A stretch of 38,983 nucleotides of DNA from Nibrella saemangeumensis. GTDB lineage: Bacteria; Bacteroidota; Bacteroidia; Cytophagales; Spirosomataceae. The stretch covers positions 1 to 38,983 of the forward strand of contig NZ_BAABHD010000065.1 of the NCBI RefSeq assembly GCF_039541915.1, read 5' to 3'. A program made the translations under genes and the position numbers. The notes below the pieces were generated by a model that worked only from the letters and a program-made list of their open reading frames with translations, did no database searches and was not told where the DNA came from. Below, piece after piece: positions 8,959 to 18,128 of the stretch; the stretch's first letter is position 1, and every line of letters begins with the position of its first letter.

Positions 8959-10314
8959 ATGATTGCAGAGAACGGACAGGAGAAAATTAGCTTCTACTAT
9001 CACCTGGAGCATTGTTGTCAGCAGGTAAGTGAAGGCTATGGCAAACCGGACCGGGCTGCCTGGACCAACAGTGACTATATTCAGCTAAGTAATATACTTT
9101 ATCGGAAGACCAGCGTTCGGATTAGCCCGAATACCCTGAAACGAATATTCGGTAAAATCAAGACAGACTCCCGCTATTACCCGCAAAAGGCAACCCGCAA
9201 CGCGCTGGCCAGTTATGTGGGCTACTCCGACTGGGAGAGCTTTGTGGAGGCAACTTCGGTAAGGGCCGATTACGAAAGCCCGTCCGTTAATCCTGACGGG
9301 CAGCCGGAGATTGGCCTGGTTGCCGAGGATCTCCGTCAGTCACCCCGCCAAACAAAACCAGCTCCAAAAAGATGGCTTTGGCTGACTATGCTGGTCGCCC
9401 TGATGCTGACAGCCGTTGCCTTGCTGCTGCCTGAAACCCTTCTCTCCGATACGATTTCGACTAATCGGGTGCAGCTGGTGTGTAAAAATCCAGTGGGCGA
9501 AAACCCCCATTCGGCCAATTTTGACGTTTTGGGGTTCACCCAGCCGGCCGATCAATTACCTCCTTTTACCATCGATTTTGGTGATGGCCGTCATAAACCG
9601 GTAGCGCTGAAAAATCGCCGGCACAATCACTACTACGAGATGCCGGGGCGGTACTTTGCGGTGCTGCGCCAGGGTACGGCTCTGCTCGATACGGCCACGG
9701 TCTACCTGCCTACCAACGGCTGGGCGGCCACTGCCTACATGATGTACGATACGTCGCGGGTTTACCCCATCGAACGAAAGAATCTGTTTCTCGGCGGGCA
9801 GCGGAGCATCAGCGCCGGCGAAGCGGCTCAGGCGGGTGTCGACACGAACCGCACCTTTTTTATTGAGTTTGCTAATACCCAGGTCACACCTATCGACGGC
9901 GATAACTTCGAACTCACCACGGGGGTTGTAACCTCACCCACGCGAACCGGCGTGCGTTGTTCGCAGGTGAGTATTACGGTGAATGGTGAGTCGTCCAATC
10001 ATTCATTCCATGTGATGAAACCCGGTTGTGAGTACTGGACCAAGCTTAATTTGTCAGAACAACTCAAAACCGGCGAACAGGATGATCTGCGATTTCTGGG
10101 AGCCGACCTGCGCACTGGCGGAACGTTGAAGCTTCGGGTTCTGGATCAGCGCGCTCAGCTTTTTATCAATGACCGGAAGGTGTATGAAGGCCGGTATCAA
10201 AAACCACTGAAGCGGGTCTATGGGGTCAGTATCAGATTTGCAGGAATTGGGCAGGTCAACTTCTTTACCCTGAAAGATTTAAAAACGGGGAGCGAGTTCA
10301 ACGGTAATTTTTGA
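8959..10314 (+). CDS. One-pass membrane protein: putative cytoplasmic DNA-binding domain, PKD-like and LamG-like outer domains
   Basis: 451 residues. Residues 1-97 form a compact helical domain (YIQLSNILYRKTSVRISPNT near 40-59; YYPQKATRNALASYVGY near 73-89). I recall it as a recurrent N-terminal module of Cytophagales membrane proteins and judge it likely nucleic-acid binding. There is no signal peptide. A single hydrophobic segment (138-158) puts the rest outside the cytoplasm: a PKD-like stretch with FTIDFGDG (203-210), then a jelly-roll/LamG-like C-terminus (~299-451; LKLRVLDQRAQLFINDRKVY). The layout resembles ToxR/CadC-type one-component sensors. It is transcribed away from the SusC operon with a 157-bp spacer, the usual place for a regulator of such a locus. 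Regulator function is inference; a structural role is possible. Confidence 0.7.
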   Translation: MIAENGQEKISFYYHLEHCCQQVSEGYGKPDRAAWTNSDYIQLSNILYRKTSVRISPNTLKRIFGKIKTDSRYYPQKATRNALASYVGYSDWESFVEATSVRADYESPSVNPDGQPEIGLVAEDLRQSPRQTKPAPKRWLWLTMLVALMLTAVALLLPETLLSDTISTNRVQLVCKNPVGENPHSANFDVLGFTQPADQLPPFTIDFGDGRHKPVALKNRRHNHYYEMPGRYFAVLRQGTALLDTATVYLPTNGWAATAYMMYDTSRVYPIERKNLFLGGQRSISAGEAAQAGVDTNRTFFIEFANTQVTPIDGDNFELTTGVVTSPTRTGVRCSQVSITVNGESSNHSFHVMKPGCEYWTKLNLSEQLKTGEQDDLRFLGADLRTGGTLKLRVLDQRAQLFINDRKVYEGRYQKPLKRVYGVSIRFAGIGQVNFFTLKDLKTGSEFNGNF

Positions 10315-10388
10315 AGCTTAACAATTATTAACAGCCTGGGCACTAACTCTGTCTGTATCTTGACGACCAAATCGAGAGATAGACGTTT

Positions 10389-12797
10389 ATGATTCAGAAC
10401 TACCTCAAAATTGCCTGGCGGAACCTGCTCCGGCGCAAGTTCTATTCGCTGCTCAATATTCTTGGTCTGGCCGTGGGCCTCACTTTTACCCTGCTGATCG
10501 GCAGCTATAGCTGGGGTGAGTTTCAGGTGAACCGCTCGTTGCGAAACGCATCCCGGCAGTGCCTGGTCCAGAGCCAGTGGAAAGCAGACAACAGGAGTAT
10601 GAACATTACCACGCTGGCCCCTATCGGGCCGGCGCTGAAGGAGAAATACCCCTCGCTGGTGGCCAATGTCTACCGGTTTCACGGCGTCAGCGCTACCCTC
10701 TCCAGGGGCAGCAACCATTTCCGGGAGTCGATTCAGATCGGCGACTCAACGTTGCTGACCATGTTTGGCTTTGACCTGCTGCACGGGAATCCGCGGACTG
10801 CCCTGACCGGCCCCAATGCCATTGTTATCACAGCTGCCAAAGCGCTGAAGCTGTTTGGTACGGATGATGTCTTGAACCAGACGCTGACGGTAGAGACTCC
10901 GCAGTCGGGTAATCAGACGTTTCTGGTAACAGGCGTACTGAAGCCGCTCCCGCCGAACTCCGTATCACAACTGCTGCCGGAAGATAATGAGGTCTTTATG
11001 GGTACCGGTGCCCTACCGTATTTCGGAGGGGATTTGCGCTCCTGGCAAAACCCCTACATTGTTACGTATGTAGAACTACAGCCGGGTGTGCGTCCGCAGC
11101 AACTGGAACAGCCCCTCGCCTACCTGATTGCGACGAATGCGCCCGCCGAAATCCGGCAAAACCTGACGGCTTACGTTACGCCCCTTACCGACTATTATCT
11201 TCAGAGCAATAATGGACTGGTCCGGAAGATGCTGGTAACGCTCACAGCCGTGGGCCTGTTTGTCCTGCTAATGGCCGTCATCAACTTTGTCAACATCGCC
11301 ATGGGCAGTTCGGCATCGCGGCTGCGCGAGATCGGTGTCCGTAAAGTATTGGGTGGTCTACGGCGTCAACTGATTAGTCAGTTTCTGACCGAAGCCCTGG
11401 TGCTGACTACCCTGGCGGCTGTGTTGTCGGTTGGGCTGTATGTGCTGTTCCGGCCGGTGTTTCAGGATGTTGTTGGTAAGTCCATTATGTCGCTGATTAA
11501 CTTACCCTGGCGCTACGGCTGGCTCCTGCTATTGGGTATCCTGGTGATTGGTGGACTGGCGGGTGGGTACCCGGCGCTTCATCTGTCGGCCTACCCGTCG
11601 GTTGATTCGCTGAAAGGTAAGGCCAGATCGGTAAAGGAGGGGGTATACTTCCGTCGATTGCTGGTTACTGTGCAGTTTACCATGGCCGTCTTTGTATTTG
11701 TAGGGGCCCTGGTCGTGTCCCGGCAGATTACCTATTTTTTCGATACCGATCTTGGTTTTGAGAAAGAAGCTGTGCTGACGGTCTCGTCGCTGCCGCGCAA
11801 CTGGTCGGTAGCGGGGGTGGCCCGGATGGAAGCCGCCCGCGACCAGTTTGCTCGTCTGCCGGGCATCTCCTCGGCTAGTTTATCCTTCGAGATACCCAAC
11901 GGAAACGTCGGCAATAATGGGAATCTATACCCGGCCGGTCGGGATTCGACGCAGGCGGTGCCGGTAAGTATGATGGCTACGGACGAATATTTTGCCCAAA
12001 CCTACCAAATTGCGCTGCAGGGTGGCCGGTATTTCCACTACGGTCAGGGTGGTTACGACTCAACCAGTATTGTGCTGAACGAAGCGGCTGCCAGGGCACT
12101 GGGCTACCAAACCCCCGAGGCTGCCGTTGGGCAACAGATACGCCTAAAGGGTGTTTCGCAACCGTTTCAGGTTCGGGGAGTTGTCAGCGATTTCCTGTTT
12201 GGTACCATGCACAATGCGGTGCGACCCCTTGCCATCTTTCATGTTCAAAATCGGCCCATTTACCGCTTCTTCTCGTTTAAACTGGCTCCGGGCAACACCC
12301 GCCAGACCATTGCTGGTATTGAGCGGAAATGGCGTGAACTTTTCCCCGAAGCCCCGTTTGACTATGCCTTTATGGACCAGACCCTTCAGAAACTCTACCA
12401 GACGGAGCTGCAGTTGGAGAAAGCAGCCTACACCGCCACGGGGCTGGCCCTGCTTATTGTGGTGCTGGGGGTAATTGGTCTGGTTTCCTTAAGTGTGGCC
12501 CGCCGGATCAAGGAAATAGGAATCCGTAAAGTGCTGGGTGCGTCGGTGCCGGGTATCCTCCTGCTGTTTCTGAAAGAGTACGCCTGGGTAATGCTCATCG
12601 CCAATGCCGTAGCCTGGCCACTGGCCTATTGGGTACTAACCGGCTGGCTATCTGATTACGCCTACCATACGCCCATCAACGGCTTACCGTTCGTGCAGGT
12701 CGCCCTGCTGCTGGCCTGTCTGACCAGTATCGTGGTAAGCCTTCAGGTGCTAAAGGCTGCGCTGATGAATCCGGTGAAGAGTTTGCAGGTGGAGTAG
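10389..12797 (+). CDS. FtsX/MacB-type ABC transporter permease (copy 1, separate from the array)
   Basis: 802 residues in the double-unit layout of Bacteroidota MacB-like permeases: N-terminal helix (~19-42), periplasmic MacB_PCD domain, a three-helix FtsX domain (~285-400) with EIGVRKVLG at 314-322, a second periplasmic domain, and a second FtsX domain with EIGIRKVLGAS at 709-719. It ends ALMNPVKSLQVE. Such proteins act with a MacB/LolD-type ATPase in mechanotransmission or efflux rather than classical import; no ATPase gene is in the window. It follows the membrane sensor gene by 74 bp and may share its transcript. It diverges from the array copies: MIQNYLKIAW instead of MLRNYLKIAF, and VARRIKEIG instead of the commoner TKEIG context. 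No sigma-54-like element precedes it. Confidence 0.92.
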   Translation: MIQNYLKIAWRNLLRRKFYSLLNILGLAVGLTFTLLIGSYSWGEFQVNRSLRNASRQCLVQSQWKADNRSMNITTLAPIGPALKEKYPSLVANVYRFHGVSATLSRGSNHFRESIQIGDSTLLTMFGFDLLHGNPRTALTGPNAIVITAAKALKLFGTDDVLNQTLTVETPQSGNQTFLVTGVLKPLPPNSVSQLLPEDNEVFMGTGALPYFGGDLRSWQNPYIVTYVELQPGVRPQQLEQPLAYLIATNAPAEIRQNLTAYVTPLTDYYLQSNNGLVRKMLVTLTAVGLFVLLMAVINFVNIAMGSSASRLREIGVRKVLGGLRRQLISQFLTEALVLTTLAAVLSVGLYVLFRPVFQDVVGKSIMSLINLPWRYGWLLLLGILVIGGLAGGYPALHLSAYPSVDSLKGKARSVKEGVYFRRLLVTVQFTMAVFVFVGALVVSRQITYFFDTDLGFEKEAVLTVSSLPRNWSVAGVARMEAARDQFARLPGISSASLSFEIPNGNVGNNGNLYPAGRDSTQAVPVSMMATDEYFAQTYQIALQGGRYFHYGQGGYDSTSIVLNEAAARALGYQTPEAAVGQQIRLKGVSQPFQVRGVVSDFLFGTMHNAVRPLAIFHVQNRPIYRFFSFKLAPGNTRQTIAGIERKWRELFPEAPFDYAFMDQTLQKLYQTELQLEKAAYTATGLALLIVVLGVIGLVSLSVARRIKEIGIRKVLGASVPGILLLFLKEYAWVMLIANAVAWPLAYWVLTGWLSDYAYHTPINGLPFVQVALLLACLTSIVVSLQVLKAALMNPVKSLQVE

Positions 12798-12896
12798 GCA
12801 GTGGGGAGTTCTCAGTAGGCAGAAAAGATAGCCGCCATGTTGCTCCGCAAGCCTGCCTACCGGAGCGCCGGCCGCTGCAAACTGCCCACTGCCTAC
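12793..12896. repeat. Heptamer-repeat hairpin between convergent genes
   Basis: The left arm at 12793-12809 (AGTAGGCAGTGGGGAGT) pairs with the right arm at 12880-12896 (ACTGCCCACTGCCTACT), 16 of 17 positions. Further AGTAGGCAG/CTGC units lie inside. The left arm includes the stop codon of the permease, and the right arm abuts the stop codon of the ATP-grasp gene. It could end transcription from both sides. Confidence 0.7.
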
Positions 12897-14108
12897 TCAA
12901 TTCGTCGGCCGTTCCGGCACCGGGGCGCTGGCATGGAACTCGCTGAAGATGCGCTGCATATAGTCGTCCAGCAGGTTCAGGATGTGGTTGCGGTCGCTGG
13001 AGCGGACGATAAGGCCGACATGGTGCTCCTTGTGCATGCGCCACCAGATTTCCGGCTCGGTAAACACAGACAGATCAGGCCACTCCTGGCGGGCCAGCGA
13101 TACAATCAGCCCGGCGTAGAGGTACTGCTCCTCGGGGAGTTGGTAAGACAGATTACGGGCTACGGCCGTTTCGAGCCGGGCCCATTCGCGCCATAGGTTG
13201 ATACCCGAAGCGGCTTCGACCATTTCGGCAATATGCGCGCCACCGACGCGGGAGGAGGTCTCCAGAAAATACAGCTCGCCGTCGTGGTCGCCTTTGATGT
13301 ATTCGGAGTGGGAAGCACTGTACCGCATCCCAAACGCTTTCAGCACCTGCTGGTTCAGTTGTTGCAGGGCGTGGGTTTCCAGCCCATCGTGCGACATAAC
13401 CACCGTACGAAATACCCCACCCCCGTGCGCTACCTCCATGGGCGTAGCCAGATACTGACTGGAGCGGGTGAAAATGACATTGCAATCGAGCGAGAGCGAA
13501 TCGACATGGTACACCCTACCCGGTTTAAACTGTTCAATGAGGTAGTTATGACGCAACTCGCCCAGCGCGTGAATAGCGTCCCAAGCTTCTTCGAGCGAGT
13601 GTACTTTCCGGATACCGGTAGCCGACGCTTCGGAGCGGGGCTTGATCAGCCACGGCGCTTCCGTCGATCGGAGGAACTGCGTGATGCTTTCATCGTGAAA
13701 CAGACTACTGAAAGAAGGTACCCGAATCCCTGCCGACTTCGCCCGTATCCGCATCGCCAGCTTATCGCGGAAATAGCGGGAGGTGGTCAGCCCCATGCCA
13801 TCGATCCGGAACGTTTCGCGCACCAGGGCGGCTTTCTCCACGTCAAAGTCATCCAGCGCCACCACCCGGTCAATCCGGCGCGAACGCATCATATGCGCCA
13901 GTCCCTTCAGCATCAGCTCCAGATTCTCGCTTGTATTCAGTTCATTGGGCAGGTAAAAGGTTTCGTCGATAGCTTCGTGGGGCCACGGATGGTTGCGCAG
14001 CTTCTCGACAGTGAGCAGGTAAACCGTACTGCCCAATTCTTTACACGCTTTTAAGAAAAGTTCTCCTTTGAAGAAAGTGGATATACACAGGAAAGTCAAT
14101 TGGCTCAT
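12897..14108 (-). CDS. ATP-grasp family protein
   Basis: 403 residues, cytosolic. The N-terminal ~100 residues look like a pre-ATP-grasp Rossmann-type domain (TFLCISTFFKGELFLKACKE; VVALDDFD). The ATP-grasp core follows: substrate-side helix YFRDKLAMRIRAKSAGIRVP, the ATP-binding strand WLIKPRSEASATGIRKV (~153-169), EQFKPGRVYHVDSL, and the metal-binding ETSSRVGGAHIAEMV near 285-299, equivalent to the ExNxR of carboxylate-amine ligases. The family joins a carboxylate to an amine or thiol through an acyl phosphate; the substrate here is unknown. It is the last gene of a minus-strand trio, 48 bp after the aminopeptidase. Peptide-like ligation beside a peptidase is suggestive but unproven. Confidence 0.85.
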   Translation of the reverse strand: MSQLTFLCISTFFKGELFLKACKELGSTVYLLTVEKLRNHPWPHEAIDETFYLPNELNTSENLELMLKGLAHMMRSRRIDRVVALDDFDVEKAALVRETFRIDGMGLTTSRYFRDKLAMRIRAKSAGIRVPSFSSLFHDESITQFLRSTEAPWLIKPRSEASATGIRKVHSLEEAWDAIHALGELRHNYLIEQFKPGRVYHVDSLSLDCNVIFTRSSQYLATPMEVAHGGGVFRTVVMSHDGLETHALQQLNQQVLKAFGMRYSASHSEYIKGDHDGELYFLETSSRVGGAHIAEMVEAASGINLWREWARLETAVARNLSYQLPEEQYLYAGLIVSLARQEWPDLSVFTEPEIWWRMHKEHHVGLIVRSSDRNHILNLLDDYMQRIFSEFHASAPVPERPTN

Positions 14109-14156
14109 GCAGGGTACAGGGTTATAATGGCTGAGGGGTACATAGCGTCCAAATAC

Positions 14157-15620
14157 CTAAAGATTTCGCAGAAAATCAATGAGCAGCCGTACACCATAGG
14201 CCGTTGCGTTCTTCTGTGAACCGTACTCCGTATCGGCAAAGGCCATCCCGGCAATGTCCAGGTGCGCCCATTTGGGGTGATTTTCGGTAAATACCTCCAG
14301 AAACTTGGCAGCACTGATGGAGCCGGCAATGGGCTTTCCGCTGAAGTTTTTCAGGTCGGCTACGTCCGACTTAATATCTTCTTTGTAGACATCCCAGAGC
14401 GGCATCCGCCACAGCCGTTCGCCGGTGCGGTCACCCGCCTGGATCAGCTTCGTGGCCAGTTCGTCGTCCTGGGTGAATAAACCGGCAGCATGATAGCCCA
14501 GGGCGGCAATGACGCTACCCGTCAGCGTAGCCAGGTCAATCAGGATTTCGGGCTGGTAGTTGCGGACCATATACCCCAGGCCATCGGCCAGAATAATACG
14601 GCCCTCAGCGTCGGTGTCAATTACTTCGATGGTTTTGCCCAGGTAGGAGCCAATCACATCGCCCGGTTTGGTTGCGCTGCCGTCGACCATATTTTCCGTA
14701 GCCGGGACAATGCCAATCAGGTGAACAGGCAGCTTGAGTTTGGCGGCCGCTTCGACGGTACCCAGCACGGCCGCAGCCCCGCCCATATCACTCTTCATCA
14801 GGTGCATATTAGCGGAGGGCTTTATTGAAATACCGCCCGTGTCGAACGTTACGCCCTTCCCAACCAGTCCCACCGTTTTCACAATACCCTTGCCGGCTGG
14901 TTTGTACTCGGCAACAATGAGCACAGGCGGCAGGTCACTGCCTTTGTTGACGCTCAGCAGGGCATCCAATCCCTGTTGCTCCAGTTCGTCCTGGTGCAGT
15001 ACCGTTACCGAGTAGCCATGCTGCTCTCCCGATGCCATAGCCCATTCGCCCAGTAGTTCCGGGTTCATGTAGTTCGATGGCGCATTCATCAGGGTCATCA
15101 TGTCGAGTTGGGTAGCGGCCAGGGCTTCGGCCCGGGTCACCAGTTCCTGAGCGTCATGCTGCTGCAAATCCCCAACCAGCAGACTTAACTGGCCCTCATC
15201 CGAGAAAAACGCCGACGTATCGGTTTTCTCCGTCTGATACAGCCGCAGATCATAGCCGCCCCCGCGAACACCCAGCACCACCGATTCCAGTACGTCAGCC
15301 CCAAAGCTGGTCAGGTCAATACCCACCTGCTGCGGCAACTTGCCCTTCTGTTTAAAAAATAACTCCCGGAACGCCCGCAGCCAGTCCATGGAACCGGGTG
15401 TTTTTCCCAGTCCCAGCAGGTAAGTCTTCCGGCCATCGGGATGGTAGAGGGGCAATACTTCTCTGGCTTCGGCTTTGAAGTCTGTGTTCAGGACAGAAGG
15501 CGGCACCCCCGTTTTTTCGCCTATAGCAACCAGCGTTTCGGCTAAGGCATCGGTTTGAACAACCGGGATAATAAGGGCGTCCGGGGTTACGGATTGGGCG
15601 GAAGCTATTTGTATATGCAT
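14157..15620 (-). CDS. pepA: Leucyl aminopeptidase, peptidase family M17
   Basis: 487 residues, the usual length. The C-terminal catalytic domain keeps every key residue: Lys255 and Asp260 in VGKGVTFDTGG, the catalytic Lys267, Asp278 in MKSDMGG, Asp337 and Glu339 in the signature DTDAEGR, and Arg341. The N-terminal ~165 residues form the less conserved macro-like domain. No signal peptide, so it is a cytosolic two-metal enzyme removing N-terminal residues from peptides. It starts 18 bp after the esterase gene and precedes the ATP-grasp gene by 48 bp, so the three are probably one transcript. Confidence 0.95.
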   Translation of the reverse strand: MHIQIASAQSVTPDALIIPVVQTDALAETLVAIGEKTGVPPSVLNTDFKAEAREVLPLYHPDGRKTYLLGLGKTPGSMDWLRAFRELFFKQKGKLPQQVGIDLTSFGADVLESVVLGVRGGGYDLRLYQTEKTDTSAFFSDEGQLSLLVGDLQQHDAQELVTRAEALAATQLDMMTLMNAPSNYMNPELLGEWAMASGEQHGYSVTVLHQDELEQQGLDALLSVNKGSDLPPVLIVAEYKPAGKGIVKTVGLVGKGVTFDTGGISIKPSANMHLMKSDMGGAAAVLGTVEAAAKLKLPVHLIGIVPATENMVDGSATKPGDVIGSYLGKTIEVIDTDAEGRIILADGLGYMVRNYQPEILIDLATLTGSVIAALGYHAAGLFTQDDELATKLIQAGDRTGERLWRMPLWDVYKEDIKSDVADLKNFSGKPIAGSISAAKFLEVFTENHPKWAHLDIAGMAFADTEYGSQKNATAYGVRLLIDFLRNL

Positions 15621-15638
15621 GGATGTAGGGTAATGTTG

Positions 15639-16715
15639 TTAATAGAACAGCCATTCTACGGCTTTCGGGAATTCCCGGCTCCAGTGGGCTTCCTGGTGCG
15701 TGCCTTCCGGGTCAATAGACACGTGGAGATCGATGCTCAGGCCGCCATAGTGCTGCCGCAGCAGGGCATCATTAAAGCGCTGCAGGTTGGGCACCATGTA
15801 CGACGATTCGGCTCCACCCCCATAGGCATACACTTTCATGGGTACCGGTGCGGCAAATTTAATGGCATCGAAGTAGATTTTAGGCGAAATCCAGAGCGCG
15901 GGCGAAAAGATCATCAGCCGTCCGAACACTTCCGGGAACATAATACCGGCATAGATGCTGATCAGGCCGCCCAGGGAACTGCCGCCCATACCCGTATGCC
16001 CGGCGTCGGGTATGGTACGGAAATGCGTATCGATAAACGGCTTCAGCGACTGCACAATAAATTCCAGATATTGCCGGCCCCGGCCTTGTCCGGCCCTTGT
16101 CCGGTGCAGGGTATAGTCCCGGATGCGTTCTTCGGCACCGTGGTCGATGGTTACGAGAATAACTTCGTGGCGATGCCGGGAGGCCAGTAGCGCCAATTTG
16201 TTATCTACCTCCCAGCAGCCGAACTCACTACCTTCCCCGCAGAGATTCTGCCCGTCGTGCAGGTACAATACCGGGTAATGCTTGTTGGTTGTCTGGTAGT
16301 CGTGCGGCAGCAGCACCTGTATCCGCCGGGTGGTATCCAGTTGCGGCAGGTGGAAATCGTCACTGATCAGTTCAATCTTCGGCAGAAAGGCCGGATTGAA
16401 GGTATGGCCGTACCAGCGCCAATGCGGGACAAAATCGCTTTGCGTACCCCGATGGAGTGTAAGTATCCGGTTGGGTACGCCTTCACCGGAAGCATCCAGT
16501 TCAACATGGTCCCAGCCGCCCCGGTTGTATTTATACTCGATGATGTCAGGTAATGGGTGGTCAGCAGGAAACTCGAGAACATAGCGGCCCGGCTCCATAG
16601 GTTGCATTTGCAACGGCTCCGCATGGGGATGCCAGTCGCAGAAATTACCGGAAACGAAAACCGGCCGGTGGTCAATCACCGGGGTTGTCAGTTCCAGACG
16701 AAGTAAATCAGACAT
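15639..16715 (-). CDS. Esterase D/enterochelin esterase-like hydrolase with N-terminal CBM48-like domain
   Basis: 358 residues from the ATG at 16715. An upstream ATG at 16760 adds 15 residues of poor quality. Residues ~10-75 resemble a glycogen-binding/CBM48-type beta-sandwich (PVFVSGNFCDWHP; RYVLEFP; YKYNRGGWDHVE). Residues ~105-358 are an alpha/beta hydrolase: HDGQNL, nucleophile Ser237 in GGSSLGG, and the terminal GTHQEAHW with probable catalytic His330, as in the GEHNEAAW of Fes/IroE-type esterases. No signal peptide. It is the first gene of the trio with the aminopeptidase and ATP-grasp protein. Candidate substrates are acyl or acetyl sugar esters or siderophore-like trilactones; the domain pair alone does not decide. 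Confidence 0.87.
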   Translation of the reverse strand: MSDLLRLELTTPVIDHRPVFVSGNFCDWHPHAEPLQMQPMEPGRYVLEFPADHPLPDIIEYKYNRGGWDHVELDASGEGVPNRILTLHRGTQSDFVPHWRWYGHTFNPAFLPKIELISDDFHLPQLDTTRRIQVLLPHDYQTTNKHYPVLYLHDGQNLCGEGSEFGCWEVDNKLALLASRHRHEVILVTIDHGAEERIRDYTLHRTRAGQGRGRQYLEFIVQSLKPFIDTHFRTIPDAGHTGMGGSSLGGLISIYAGIMFPEVFGRLMIFSPALWISPKIYFDAIKFAAPVPMKVYAYGGGAESSYMVPNLQRFNDALLRQHYGGLSIDLHVSIDPEGTHQEAHWSREFPKAVEWLFY

Positions 16716-16896
16716 GCAGGCGAACGTATATACGAGTTGGTTGACTAATGAAACCATCAAGTCCCCACCTTATGTTTTCGACAGGCTATACTTGTCGCTT
16801 GAAAGCCCTTTGCCGGCTACAAACGTAACCTTATTCAGCGGTCCCGGATTACCGGCTGCTGTTCGTAACTTTCTTATAGTAAAACCGGACGGTCCT

Positions 16897-17991
16897 ATGA
16901 GTGTGTTACGAACGATAGTGGTAGCCGGCTTGTCCATGGCAGGAAGTCTGGCGCTGGCGCAGACAGGAAATGGCCTGAAAGGAGAATACTTCAACGGCCC
17001 CAACTTTGAACAGAAAGCCTACACCCGCACCGACCCGCAGGTCAGCTTCGACTGGAACTGGCGATACCCGGCACCGGGCGTGCAGCGAGAGTATTTCTCG
17101 GTGCGATGGACAGGAAAGCTCTACGCGCCCACAACGGGCAAATACCGGTTCAGCGCTACCGTGGATGATGGCGTCCGGGTCTGGGTAGGCGGCAAGCGGG
17201 TAATTGACGAGTGGCGCAAACAGGACGATACGCAGTTTGTTGGAGAGATCACGCTCCAGGCGAAGCACTACTACGACCTGAAAGTCGAATATTACAACGA
17301 CTGGAAGGGAAGCATCATCTTTGTCTACTGGGAGACCCCTCAGGACCGTAAAGAGAATCTGTTCGGTTACACGAGCAAACCGTACAAAACCATTCCGACG
17401 CAATACCTCTTCAGCAAACCGGTTGCGGCCGGTCCCGTTACCGCCCAGCCGCAGGCAACCATTACGTCGGCTAAATCCTCAGCCAGAGCAGCAACGCTCG
17501 TCCCCACCGTGGTAACCGCCAAACCGGCAGCAAATCCGAAAGCGTTTCCACCTGCGAAAAAGCCAAATGTCACAACCTTGAAATCAACGGGCCGGGTAGC
17601 AGTGGCGACGCCCGTCGTGAAGGCTCCGGCCGTGTTCACGAATCTGGTAAAGGGCGAAGCGGTCATCCTCAAAAATGTGTTCTTTGAACAGAGCAAATAT
17701 GTGCTGCTGCCAGAGTCTTCTACCGAGTTAAACAAACTGGTGCAGACGCTGAAAGATCAGCCATCACTCCGGATCGATATTGTAGGGCATACCGACAATA
17801 TAGGGGACCCGCGCCTGAACCAGGCCCTCTCGGAGAACCGCGCCAAAGTCGTTGCCACCTACCTTATCCGCAACGGCATTACCTCCGACCGTCTGGAAAC
17901 CAAAGGCTATGGTGGTACCCGGCCGATTGCCGACAATACCGTGGAAAGCGAACGGGCCAGGAACCGACGGGTAGAGTTTGTGGTGCGGTAA
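16897..17991 (+). CDS. PA14 domain-OmpA family outer-membrane protein (copy 1)
   Basis: 364 residues from the ATG at 16897. The open frame runs back to 16714 but crosses the divergent esterase start, and only this ATG gives a signal peptide (MSVLRTIVVAGLSMAGSLALAQ). A PA14 domain follows (~26-150: EYFSVRWTGKLYAP; VDDGVRVWVGGKRVIDEW). Then comes an Ala/Pro/Thr/Lys-rich linker (~165-255) and a peptidoglycan-binding OmpA domain (~258-364: VGHTDNIGDPRLN, RAKVVATYL, ERARNRRVEFVVR). PA14 is a carbohydrate-binding fold; the OmpA part should anchor the protein to peptidoglycan. It pairs with a close paralog 137 bp downstream. Confidence 0.93.
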   Translation: MSVLRTIVVAGLSMAGSLALAQTGNGLKGEYFNGPNFEQKAYTRTDPQVSFDWNWRYPAPGVQREYFSVRWTGKLYAPTTGKYRFSATVDDGVRVWVGGKRVIDEWRKQDDTQFVGEITLQAKHYYDLKVEYYNDWKGSIIFVYWETPQDRKENLFGYTSKPYKTIPTQYLFSKPVAAGPVTAQPQATITSAKSSARAATLVPTVVTAKPAANPKAFPPAKKPNVTTLKSTGRVAVATPVVKAPAVFTNLVKGEAVILKNVFFEQSKYVLLPESSTELNKLVQTLKDQPSLRIDIVGHTDNIGDPRLNQALSENRAKVVATYLIRNGITSDRLETKGYGGTRPIADNTVESERARNRRVEFVVR

Positions 17992-18128
17992 CAGCCCTTA
18001 CGCTCCTCTTTATCACGCTATCCAACCTTCTTTTTCACCCACACAACCGTTCATACCAAACCAAGGCAGGGTACGCATTGACCCCGTATATTCGGTAACG
18101 TTTCTATTCACACTCAAATTTGAAAAGT

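Noticed and set aside
10315..10388. Possible sigma-54 element (CCTGGGCACTAACTCTG) before the first permease
   Set aside because: The -12 part is wrong and no TGTCCR-N4-CGGACA site lies upstream.
16714..16896. N-terminal extension of the first PA14-OmpA gene
   Set aside because: The extra 61 residues cross the divergent esterase start and hide a proper signal peptide that begins at 16897.
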